Source of the DNA: Przewalskia tangutica | Taxonomy: Eukaryota > Streptophyta > Magnoliopsida > Solanales > Solanaceae | Length of the DNA: 64,000 nt | Direction of reading: 5' to 3' | NCBI GenBank assembly: GCA_029844215.1 | Contig: CM056737.1 | Location: 24,239,851 to 24,303,850, forward strand | In this document: piece by piece, positions 23,858 through 34,125 of the stretch | Layout: each line of letters opens with the position of its first letter | Position numbering within the stretch: position 1 is the first letter of the stretch | The notes under the pieces: generated by a model | Told to the model about the DNA's origin: nothing | Seen by the model: only the letters and a program-made list of their open reading frames with translations | Databases searched by the model: none | Program-made: the position numbers and the translations under genes

Positions 23858-25704
23858 CTCCCCTAACTTGAAGGTTTTCTTCATCCCTCAAATGATTCTA
23901 AGTCTTGAAATCCCTTTTTCCCCCTCTTGAGAGCTCTAGTCGAGAGCACCCTTCTCCCCCCCTTAGTGTGGTTTTCGTCCAAGGTTCCCCTCTCCCTTTG
24001 TCAAGCCTAGCCGAGAAATACCCCCCCCCCCCCTTGGTTGAGAAATACTTCTCCAAGTATTGTTATAATGCCAAAATACTCTAGCCCAAAACCTTTGTAG
24101 TATTTCCAAGTACCCTCTATACGAAAAGCCCGGAAAATACTACTATACTTTCCTTTAGCCACTAAACGAAACCCTATGGAAAAATCTCCATAATTGGTTG
24201 GAGTACTAAGTAGAAGTTGTGTAGAACTTCTAAGGGTTTCTTGGAGCGAATTGGAGCGCACGGAGTAGGAGCTAAACCTTGCTCAGGATCGACATTTAAC
24301 TTGGATAATTTTGGGCTTACCGAGGTAAATACTCTTGACCTTCTATTGTAATTGGAAATTACATACTGTAGTAGTATAGAAATGAATATAAGATTCATAG
24401 AAGAGAATTGAACTGTAATAGAAGGATATTACAGAAAAGAATTGAACTGAAATCACGTCAGAAGAATATTAAAGAAGAAGATTGAACTGTACTTACATAG
24501 GACAGATTTACTGAGACTTGTGTAGCTTAACGGGTGGGAAGTCGCCCGATTTTTCCGTAGAATAGAGAACCCATCGCTTAGAATATTCTGCAGAGTAGTC
24601 TAGACTTTGATAGACCGTATAACCTTTATAGGTTGAATGTTCTGCGAGTAGTACGTGCTACTTGAAAGGTGGACAAGGCTAGGGTTATAGCCGTGAGCGC
24701 TTTTGCTAATAGTCGATAATCGTCGCGAGGTATGTGATTCTTCCTATCCTCTTGAGCATGATATTTTAAAGAATATATATATAGTACCAGACGATTTGCG
24801 TGTATTAACCGAACGTAGTTGTACGACAAATGTCTTTTGACTTAAGCCTGAATAATAAGAATCTTGAAGTATTCCAAAGAATTAAGAAACCTGTTTGAAA
24901 GAAGAGTAATGTTTGGTTTTAAAAGCTTAAGAGTTATACTAGCTTTATGGAAAGTTAGGTATAACGACTTAAGAGAGATAAAAAGAATGGTTTATTAATT
25001 TTTGAAGTTAAGAGGCTTGATCTTAAAAGATAAGAGACTTGACTTAAATGAACTAATATGAATTTTGTGTGAAACCTCATTCGTGAGTAATGAGTACTTG
25101 GTTTTTAAAAGGAATAATGTTTTACTGATTTCGGAAATCAGAATGAGTATCGACAAACCACTGCAGCGTTAATAAAGGGAAATGTTTTGACTAATGAAGT
25201 ATTATTAAAACCAGTAGAAACCTCCATCTGCATAGAAGCTAAGATGAGACAAAATGATATTACATTTCCTAGATCATGGCTGCTTTAATAAGATTGATTT
25301 TGAACAAGAATAACCTACTCACATATAAGACATATGTTTCTCAAAATTGTTTAAAAGAGAATTATATTCTTAAGTGATTAAGACTATGAACTACGAAACC
25401 ATTCAAAAATAAGAGACTTAAGTACTTGAAATTAGGCAAACTTGAACTTATGGAAAAGAATGTTGTTACTTGATGTTAAAAAGGAAAGTGTTTTGGTTTA
25501 CCTAAAAATGTGAGTCACTCTATTTTAATACTACGGGTATCGGGTGACCATTATAAAAGAAACAGATCTTTTAAAAAGAAGTTAACGTACATAATACTTT
25601 GGGGTCAGAACCTGGACTTTGGCATAAAATAACCTTGAGTTGTGTGTAACTTGCCTATGCTTGTGGTGATAGCCTTTGTTGTGCAAGTGTTGTATTTCTA
25701 TGCT

Positions 25705-25985
25705 ACCGAGTCCCATGAGATGGGCCGGTACACGTATTCCATCTGATTCTTCACCGAGTCCCATGAGATGGGCCGGGACACGTATTCCATCTGATTCTTC
25801 ACCGAGTCCCATGAGATGGGCCGAGACACGTATTTCATCTGATTCTTCACCGAGTCCCATGGGATGGGCCGGGACACGTATTCCACATAATTCTTTACCG
25901 AGTCCCGTGGATGGGTCGACACGATTCCACATAATTCTTTACCGAGTCCCATGGGATGGGACGGGACACGATTCCACACGATTTA
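25705..25985. repeat. 48-bp minisatellite, about six units, in TE9 5' LTR
   Basis: Units begin ACCGAGTCCCATG at 25705, 25753, 25801, 25849 and 25897, then a slightly shorter one near 25942. They are the reverse complement of the TE4 array, as expected from opposite orientation. Repeat open frames (MGLGEESDGIRVPAHL...) are not genes. Confidence 0.92.
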
Positions 25986-26585
25986 TACCTAGATCGCCGG
26001 TGAGAAGGAGTTCCACGCACGAGGGATGACTTGAGGCGTGAGTCCCCGACTTGACATGATCGCTTTATGTTGTGAATCGTAGTTTGGTTATCATACATGT
26101 CTCCCGCTTTATATAGACTATTATGATTTCATTTACAGATTTTACGCTTCACATACTTGGTACATGTTGCATCGACTCCTTCGGGCTGTTCATGACGCAG
26201 GTAGAGGTACATCGGTTGTGGATCCTCGCTCATAGGATCACAGTTCAGCGTGTTGGGAAGCCCCGTTCCTTCGTAGGCTTATCTTTTGGTATGTTACCCT
26301 GAGTATGTAAGTTCTTGTACATTCAGGGGTATGGCGGGGCCCTGTCCCGTCATAGTTGTTGTCACTTTCTTAGAGGTCTGTAGTACTGTTGTGGGCAGAG
26401 TTTGTAAAAAGGATAACTGTTCGGGTTTTTATGTATATATACAGAAGGCAACTGTTTTGGTTAGCCTGTTTATTTAACAAATCTCTTGTTACATGTTTAT
26501 GTTTTATTTCCGCTGATTTTCTCTGATGTTGTATAACTAGGGTTCCCGGTAGGCACTACCACGGGCAGGTTCGTCGTGACAAAAG

Positions 26586-26596
26586 TGGTATCGAGC
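26586..26596 (+). promoter_or_regulatory. TE9 primer-binding site
   Basis: TGGTATCGAGC follows the LTR end GTGACAAAAG. It is the iMet-tRNA PBS with one base missing compared with TE7. Confidence 0.85.
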
Positions 26597-26640
26597 GATT
26601 AATCCTCGGAAAGTGTCTACGCACTGTGTCTAGTAGTCTT

Positions 26641-26674
26641 GATTATCGGTGTGTTGTGCACCACATCTATAATC
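26641..26674 (+). promoter_or_regulatory. TE9 leader hairpin with GTGCAC loop
   Basis: Arm GATTATCGGTGTG, loop TTGTGCAC, arm CACATCTATAATC, located 45 nt after the PBS. One position is a G.U wobble and one a mismatch. Confidence 0.7.
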
Positions 26675-26784
26675 GTGAGGCTATAGGACATTTAGGATTG
26701 GTTTCATTCTTCTCATTACGAGATCGTGCCTTAGAGTCAGGTGATAAGTTGAACCTCCGACGTATTCCTTTCCTTTACCAGCTT

Positions 26785-28010
26785 ATGCCTCCGCGTAAGG
26801 CAACCCGGCCCAGAAGGCAAGCGCCGAGGAGCTGCGAGTAGAGCACGGAGGGTTACCGGGGTAGAGGCCCAGTAGTTACCTGAGATAGTGCTTCAGACGG
26901 CGAGTTTTGCGATGCCGCCAAAGACCCAGAAGTTTAGAGCCGCAGCAGTGGGTCGCTGAGACTACAAGACTGAGCCTCCACCCCACACCGGAGCAGAGTA
27001 GATGGGGTACAAGGAGATGGCCCGCCATCGCCTGGTCGTGGGCCGATATGAGGATAGGTCGATGCAGCAGCCTGGGCCCCGAGCACCCGTAGTTCACCCC
27101 GAGCGCAGCTTTGATACTACGGGACTTTACGAGTTAGAGCTAGTGTTCTATGGATCGAGCCGAGGATGACCTCGTGAGTTTATCCGACAGCTACAATGGA
27201 TCGCGAGTGATCGAGCCTCGAGGCGTAGTCGGTGGTATTGGTTCGCATCACCGCGTGATCCGCAATCGATCGGTTTGATTCGTGAGGCTGTCCCGGGAGA
27301 GCATGCACTTCCACCGTATGGGACGAAGTTCTCAAGGGCTTTTCTTGCACATTTCTTGCCCCCACAGATGAGGAGGGCTCGGCCGACAGATTTTTGACGT
27401 TGAGGCAGGACGGGCGGACGGTTAGAGAGTACAATGTGGAGTTCGAATCATTAGCTCGGTATGTTCCGCAGTAGCCGAGCATGGAGGGCAGAGTACACCG
27501 CTACGCCACCGGCTAGATGATTACTGGCGAGACTTGTACGGGTGTAGCTCTTCAGCCGCATGGACATTGCCCGCATGCAAGCTCATGCACTAGGATGTGA
27601 GGCACGGAGAGGTCGACGGAATGACCAGGATCAGCAGAAGAGGCCGCAGCGAGTGGTCCTGGTAACTTTCGGCGGGCCGCCAAAGAAGAATAGTTATGTA
27701 CCTCCGCCCGCAGAGTGGTCCTCCGCGCCTTCGTGACGCTCGGTATTCGAGCCGGTCAGGCTCCGTGGCTTCGTTCACGTGATATACACGGGGTTCTAGC
27801 CACCGGATTCATGTTTCCTCGGCAGCACGATGCGCACGCCATCCCGGATGTCGTCTTTATCGGTGCTTGTTTTTCCCGCGCCGTGGCTATGTGACGAGAA
27901 ACCGCCCTAATAGGAAGGACGCAGCGAATGACTCGACCCTTACGTCGGGCGTGTTCATCGCCTTCTATAGCGCCCGCAGGCGTGATTATGGTTAGAGCGA
28001 CGGCGGAAAA
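26785..28010 (+). pseudogene. gag: TE9 gag, broken
   Basis: The ATG at 26785 gives MPPRKATRPRRQAPRSCE, the basic Gag N-terminus of the Tekay/Del type. It soon runs into a stop. The capsid region follows at about 27230-27475. Readable pieces across frame changes are PGEHALPPYGTKF, RAFLAHFLPPQMRRAR and TVREYNVEFESLARYVP, the conserved retrotransposon Gag block. A segment equivalent to the ARMQAHALGCEARR region lies near 27560-27610. The zinc-knuckle region (27850-28000) is badly damaged. No intact protein is possible. Confidence 0.8.
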
Positions 28011-28561
28011 TGGCAGCTGATACAGTATATTCTTACCCCACTAAAAACTAGTATCGTTGATGATATGATGATGTGCTAAGTATTATGTTCAGATAGCATT
28101 ATGTTAAATTGTGATTTAAAGGCACGGTTAGTAAAGCGGTAAGGTTGGGTACCTAGAAATTGTGGGCCTTAGAATTTTATACGTGAGACCTTAGACGCAG
28201 CCGCCCCGAGTAAAAGATTTTGTTTACAATTGACCTTTGTCGGAGTGCATAGTATACGTGGTATACTTGTGTGATAGGTCCTCGAGCGCGTGAGATGAAA
28301 GTGGTAGCTTCAGGACTTGAATTGGTAAGATTGTTCCGATCGGGAACAAGAGTTCGCGAGTATGGGTCGGATTGAGGACCGCCGCGTCAACCCGCGAAAA
28401 GACGTGGTCGCTCGAGTGGTCCCGCCAGGTGGTAGGATCACGAGGGTGCTAGGCCCAAGTTTAGATGACCATCGTACGAGTTCGCGGATGTGTTCGACTA
28501 GAATTAGATCGTGAAGGCCGGGAATGGCCTTAAAGGAGTTTGAGGATAGATTACGGGCCGG
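28011..28561 (+). other. TE9 middle module replacing protease, RT and RNase H
   Basis: Between gag and the integrase tail there are about 550 bases with no polymerase signature. They match the reverse strand of TE2 (3230-3480), TE10 (32150-32400) and TE11 (42290-42560). Shared landmarks are GGCCGGGAATGGCC, the phrase ending in TTTAGATGACCATCGTACGAG, and GGTGGTAGGATCACGAGGGT. No convincing open frame. This order (gag, module, integrase tail) shows that the module sits where pol has been lost. Confidence 0.65.
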
Positions 28562-28878
28562 CGTTTTGATTTCAGGGGTAGCTGTGAGGATTATTTGCCT
28601 CTTGTTGAGTGAGTATTATACTAGCTACCATTTCGGTATTCGGATGTCACCTTAAGAAGCCTTGTATGGGCGGAAGTATTGATTGCCGGTCGATTAGTTC
28701 GATGTTGGCAAAGATCAGATAGTTGGTCCCTACTTGTTTCAGCAGAATGTGGATAAGGCGAGGCTTATCCAGAGGAGGTTTTGGCAGCCCGGAGTCAACA
28801 GAAGTCGTGCGGATAATCGGTATCGACACTTAGAGTTCAGACTGACGGTCGGTCTTCTTGAAGGTACCACCCCGGAAG
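28562..28878 (+). pseudogene. TE9 integrase C-terminal fragment, first part (split by TE10)
   Basis: The sequence corresponds to the integrase stretch after the catalytic core. Pieces readable through frame changes are EDYLPLVE, CWQRSDSWSLLV-type remnants of the GWFDVG...LVGP region, and a QQKS motif, ending just before the GVxRFG motif. The same region in TE7 is at 63720-64000. It stops at GGAAG (28874-28878), the left TSD of TE10, and resumes at 37178. Stops and frameshifts show it is dead. Confidence 0.75.
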
Positions 28879-31800
28879 TGTCACGACCCTACCTCGGGCC
28901 CGTGACTGGTGCCTTACCCCGGGCACCCTAGTGATACAACATCAGAGAAAATCAGCGGAAATAAAAACTTAAACAGGAAACAAGATACATCAAAAGAAAA
29001 TAGGCCAACCAAAACGGTCGCCTTCATGTATATATATATATAACCGAACAGTTACAATCCTTTACAACCCTGCCCACAACAAAGACTACTGCACTTCTAA
29101 GAGTGTAATAACAAGTATGAAGGGACAGGGACCCGCCATACCCCTGAATGTACAAGAACCTACAACTCAGTGAAAAATACCAAAAGATAAGCCTCCGTAG
29201 AAAAGGAGCTTCCCAATATGCTGAACTGTGATCCTATGAGCGAGGATCCACAACCGATGTACTTACTCATGCAGATGAACGCAGCTTCCGGCGAGGTCAA
29301 GATAACAGTACCAAGTATGTGAAATCAAAATATCAGAATGAAATCACATTCCATCATTTTATAAAATCATTTCACAATAAGTAAATGAAGAGGTCAAGTA
29401 AGGGACGATATCCCCGTAATAATCACTCACACATAACTATGGGTCTCACGCCCATAATACCACTCATGCGCCGTGGAACTCATTCTCATCACGGCAGAGC
29501 ATGATGTAAAACAACACCTATATGTGAACTCGAACACTAGATCCCGCTGCGTCATCAAAATCGATCGCCAAGTAGAATAGCCAACTACCACCCAAAAGCT
29601 AGTCATATCCCATCACTGCAAGGTACGAAGCCAACTACTACCCAAAAGCTAGCCACGAATCGCCGAGGCAAGTATCTTAAGCTAACGCACAATAGCCTAC
29701 CATCTCACAAGATATGACCGAGGCAAGTATCTTAAGCTATCTACCGAGGTTACCGCAGACACGAAAATTACTGCATCAGTATCTAAAGTGTGCACGAACC
29801 ACACGCATAAATCAAGCCCGTGATCGCCGTCATCGCGCAAGCTTCATGGATTAGCGGTCCATGGACGAACAATCAACCTCATAATGACCGCATGCCCCGA
29901 ATCTCACCTCTAAGTCATGGCCATGAAACCATCCTATCGACGCACGCCTGCGGAACATCCATCGACGCGATGTCCAAAGGAAATAAATCGATAGCCCCTC
30001 CTGCAGAGTCACGCAGCATGAAACAACCAAATAATACTCAAAGTGGACGATACCGTGGACCACCCAACGCTATTATGTCCAATCAATCAATCGATAGCCG
30101 CGCCTCCTGCAGAGTCACGACAAAGATATCAACAAAACACTTGCACATCAAAGACTATCACAACAAGCATAGGCAAGTTCAACATACATTTATTCTTTCA
30201 AAAGACCTCTTTTACGTAAAGCCACATGATACTAATACTGTAGTATATAAAGAAAACACGCTTTACTTTTAACACCAAATTACTTCACCTTCAGAAAATC
30301 TTTACAAGGCTTTTAAAATCAAGTACTCTATACTTTTCAAACCAAGTGCTTTTCTTTTAGAACAACATCAAGTATACTCTTTAAAACCCAATTAACTTAC
30401 TCTTTCAAAACAAGTAACCTATACTTAAATCAAGTTACTTCTCCTTTCCAAAACAAGTCGTTATAAGTCAAGTCTCTTATCTTTCAAGATTAAGTCTCTT
30501 AACTTTCAAAATCAAATCTTTCTTTATTTTCATAAGGTCGTTATAACTAACTTCCCATAAAGCCATTATAACACCTTATGTTTAAAACAAACAAAACTCA
30601 TTTCACACACGTACGTCTACCGTACTATATAGTTCACAACAATCATGCTCAAGAGTCTAGGAAGAATCACATACCTTTTAGCTTAAACCACAAGCCAAGT
30701 CAAGTATGCGCAGAAGATCCACCTATAAAGGCCACAATATATCTATCAATCTCTAGTTCTCTTCGAGAATATTCTAAATACAAGATTCCTTATTCTACGT
30801 AAAAATTCGCAAAGACCTCCCCGCTATCTCATAAAACTCCTCCTATCCAGGCCCGCTACTGTGCCAACAACTCCTGGTGGATTACACGCCTAACCTGACG
30901 TGTACAATTCTACTCCACAATAATACAACGCCATCAGAATACAAATTTCTATGTAAATACAGTTCAATTCTTTTAATACTCATTCTATATATAGTATACT
31001 CAACTATATATTACTACAATATGTAATTTCCAATTACAATAGGGACATAGATTATTACCTCGATAAGCCCAAAAATTATCCAAGTTTATAAGTCGATCCC
31101 GGGCAACGTTTAGCTCCAACTCCTTACGCTCCAACCCGCTCCAAGCGACTTAGAAGTTTCCAACAACTTCTAAAAACTTCAACCAAGCTAGGAAGATTTT
31201 TCTAGGGTTTCACTTTACTGCTATTGAATAAAGTAGTATTTTCTGCCCTAGTATTGAAATAACTTTGGAATACTACTAGGATACTAGGCCAAGGTATTTG
31301 GGATTATACAATAATACACCAAGTATTTTCTACACAAGAGGGAGGGGACGAAAAGCACTACAAAGTGGAGGGAAATATTTTGCCTTTGGAAAGTTTTCAA
31401 GTGAGGATGAATTACTCTTCAACTTGGGGGTTTATATAGAGGATTGAGGCCAAGATCAAGGTAAGTGTAGGTCAATATTGGGCCATGTGTGTGTGGTCCC
31501 ACCACACCACATGGCCAACGAAACAGTGGCCGTTGGCTTGCCACTTGTTAACCCATTCGGCCAAGCGGACAAGTGGCTAGCCACTGTCCCACCATTTCGC
31601 CAAGGTGCCACATGGGGTGACACGTGTCGCCCCGACTGCTCCAAAATATTTCGCCTTCGAAAATATCCAAAATACCAAAATCTCAAAACAAAGCGGGCTC
31701 ACAAAATCAGAATTTCTCCCGTGGCCCCACGTGACCATTTCCAAAAATAAAATCTCATAATTCTAAAATAATCCAAGAAGTCCAAATACCAAACTGGGAA

Positions 31801-31941
31801 TCCAATTCCCATTAACTAACCTTTTCTTCATAAAAACCTAAACTTTTCCGTCGAAAAATCACATCTTTCTTTCTTTCCAAAATTTCCGTCAGATTCTCGC
31901 ACGCATATCCTCACATACATACTCGAACTACGGGTATAACA
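28879..31941 (-). mobile_element. TE10 3' LTR
   Basis: It starts TGTCACGACCCTACCTCGGG after the TSD GGAAG and ends at 31941 (3063 bp), followed by the PPT complement. It has the hairpin 30531-30580 with altered but still paired arms, the donor-like ACATACCTTTT near 30668, an AT-dinucleotide run near 29027-29043 and an array of CCAAAAGCTAG and AAGTATCTTAAGCTA phrases (29560-29800). The open frame 29820-30272 lies in and beside this array and is also present, changed, in the other LTR; it shows no family signature. Confidence 0.92.
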
Positions 31942-31973
31942 TTCTTCCTCTTAGAAACATTAGTCCCGAATGT
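31942..31973 (-). promoter_or_regulatory. TE10 polypurine tract and inverted repeat
   Basis: Sense AAGAGGAAGAA abuts the LTR. The inverted repeat here is ACATTAG-TCC-CGAATGT, with one arm position changed compared with TE2, TE11 and TE12. Confidence 0.75.
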
Positions 31974-32753
31974 TCCTTCTAAGTCTCCAAACAAACGCAG
32001 CCAGATAGTCTTCACTACTATACTTACGAAACCAATCACGCCATCAATGGCCATAGTATATCATACAAAATCCAAGCTAACGAGGAAATCATTTCTAATC
32101 TCACAACAACTCCCACTAGCTTCAATTTACTCTAAGGCCTATCTCCGGCCTTCACGATCCGATTCTGGTCGAACACATCCACGAACTCATACGATGGTAA
32201 TCTAAACTGGCCTAGCACCCTCGTGACTTACCACCGCGTGACCACCTCGAACCGACTCCCACCTTATTCCGGCCGCGGTCGACCCGCGACTTGGCCTCAA
32301 CCCACCCATTATCGCGCCCAAACTCTCTCGTTCCCCGATCCGGAACAATCTTACTAATTCACGTCATGAAAGCTACCACTTCCATCTTACACTACCCATG
32401 GAATTATCACACCAATACACCACGCATATAACGCACTTCGACCAATATCAACCGAAAAATATTTTACTCACGACGGCCTTACATCTAAGGTCTCAACGTA
32501 TAATATTCTAAGGTTCAAAACTTTCATGTCCCCAGACTTACCCTTTCTCAACTGCCCATGTTTTCTAATCACAACAACATAATGCTATCAGAACATAACA
32601 ATTAAAATATACTCATCTTAACACAAATGCATACTAGTCTCTAGAGGGTCAAGGATATACCTGATATCAAAAGAATAGGCGGTTTCAAGGACCGCTAGAA
32701 CTGGGAACTACTACCACGACTTCGCTCGCTCACGGTATATGAACACCGCTTAG
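31974..32753 (-). other. TE10 middle module and 3' internal region
   Basis: Non-coding, no pol. Matches TE2 and TE11 along most of its length (e.g. 32090-32420). Integrase tail absent. Confidence 0.6.
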
Positions 32754-33929
32754 CTATCGGGCGAAGAACCCGCACAGATCCCGGCGCCGAGTCTCAACAT
32801 CCGCGCTACCTCTGGTAGGACAATTCCGCAAAATGGCCCTGGCCACATGTAAAACAAGTCCTTCCGACACTTCGAATGGGTTTACCACATCGCTACACTT
32901 AGGTCGGGTGGCTTCATCCGCCGACTTAACTCTCGAAAACCGTAACCTCGATCTCGACCGCCTCAATGCTCGAGGCCCCAAGATCGTAGAGGACCACTCA
33001 TCGGGCGACGACGTATAACTAGTTCGCTGCGGCGTCCGCCAGAAAGTCACCAGCGACCTCGCCGCCCCGCCTTCTTCCGGTATTGTCGATCCGCTCGGTC
33101 TCCGTGCCTCACACCTCAGTGCGTGAAGTCGCACGCTGGCAATGTCCATGCCCGATCAAGAGATACACCAACAAGACTCGCCAAGTAGTCATCAAGCCCT
33201 CGCGACGTAGTGCACTCGGTCCTCCATATTAGCTACTAACGCAGGGACATATCGAGCCAACGAGTCGAACTCTACGTTGTACTCCCGAACTGTGCGTCCT
33301 CCCTGTCTCAGCATCAAAAACCTCTCGGCCCGTGCCCTCCTCATCTGCGGAGGCAAGAATTGGCTGAGAAATGCCTCCGAGAACTCATCCCAAACAGCTG
33401 GGGGCGCATGCTCCCCCCGGGACAGCTCCCACGAATCAAACCAGTCGACTGCGGTATCACGCAGCCGATGCGAACCGAAAATCACGGACTCGGTCTCCAA
33501 AGCCTTGATCACTCGCATGATCCTCTCAGAATCGACGGATGAACTCTCGCGATCATCCTCGTGCCTCGACCAGAAAAACTCGCGGATACAACTCGTAAAA
33601 ATCGTAGCCTCAAACTATCCGACCGGGTGAACTACGGGCTATCGAATCGAATCGCCAGATCCAAATTATCTCTCGTGTCCGCCACGATCCCGGCGAATCG
33701 GGCCATCTCTCTTGTAACCCATCTCCTCTCGCTTCCCGGCCGTGGGACGAGGCTCGTGTACTGTGGTCTCGTAGCCACCGCTGCGCCTAAACTCGCTGGG
33801 CCGGGCGCTACAAAACTCGCCGTCAAGCACTACTCAGTATCGACCGCTCGCGCTCGCATTCTCTCTCAGATCCTACTAGCGCCTCCCACGGCCGCTGCTC
33901 TTCTGGGCCCGGTTGCTTGGCGGAGGCAT
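32754..33929 (-). pseudogene. gag: TE10 gag, best-preserved capsid of the pol-less group
   Basis: Minus-strand gag from ATG 33929 (MPPPSNRAQKSSGRGRR is read in the frame through that ATG). The segment 33192-33518 is open for 108 residues with MRVIKALETES, AVDWFDSWELSRGEHAPP, FSEAFLSQFLPPQMRRARAE, RFLMLRQGGRTVREYN and FDSLARYVPAL. This is the complete conserved core of the Ty3/gypsy Gag capsid domain. Upstream and downstream parts are shifted in frame; the zinc-knuckle end is reduced to LRNCPTRGSA near 32820. The gene is about 1.2 kb, normal for gag alone, and stops without entering pol. Confidence 0.85.
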
Positions 33930-34034
33930 AGCCGGGTAAAAACGAAATACGCTGCAGGTCCAACTTATATCACGGCTAAGGCACGATCTCGTAATGAGAA
34001 GAATGGAAACTAATCCGAAATGTCTCGCAGCCTC

Positions 34035-34068
34035 GATTATAGATGTGGTGCACAACACACCGATAATC
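34035..34068 (-). promoter_or_regulatory. TE10 leader hairpin with GTGCAC loop
   Basis: Sense arms GATTATCGGTGTG and CACATCTATAATC, loop TTGTGCAC, as in TE9. Confidence 0.7.
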
Positions 34069-34110
34069 AAGACTTACTAGACACGGTCAGACACCTTCCG
34101 AGGATTAATC

Positions 34111-34125
34111 GCTCGATACCACTTT
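34111..34125 (-). promoter_or_regulatory. TE10 primer-binding site
   Basis: Sense AAAGTGGTATCGAGC adjoins the LTR end at 34126. iMet-tRNA type. Confidence 0.85.

Larger units (their letters stand above)
23450..26581 (+). mobile_element. TE9 5' LTR
   Basis: This is an uninterrupted 3.13-kb LTR, from TGTTATACCCCGTATTTCTA to CGTCGTGACA, on the plus strand. In order it has: CCAAT-type repeats and TATAAATA (23850-23857); a run of about 15 C near 24020; donor-like GAGGTAAATA (GT at 24325) and CGAGGTATGTGA (GT at 24730); hairpin 24926-24972; and the 48-bp minisatellite 25705-25985. The whole TE9, with AAGCA on both sides, spans 23450-49959. Its LTRs are 3132 and about 3100 bp once TE11 is removed. 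Confidence 0.93.

Noticed and set aside
24010..24045. Run of about 15 C as a functional signal
   Set aside because: The sister LTR has a short, mixed sequence here (38247-38256); most likely slippage or a homopolymer error.
29820..30272. 150-residue open frame in TE10 3' LTR
   Set aside because: It lies in and beside an LTR repeat array; the matching stretch of the other LTR (35111-35511) is open in different pieces. No recognisable domain.
33561..34013. 150-residue open frame on the plus strand
   Set aside because: Antisense to TE10 gag, whose capsid motifs are on the minus strand.
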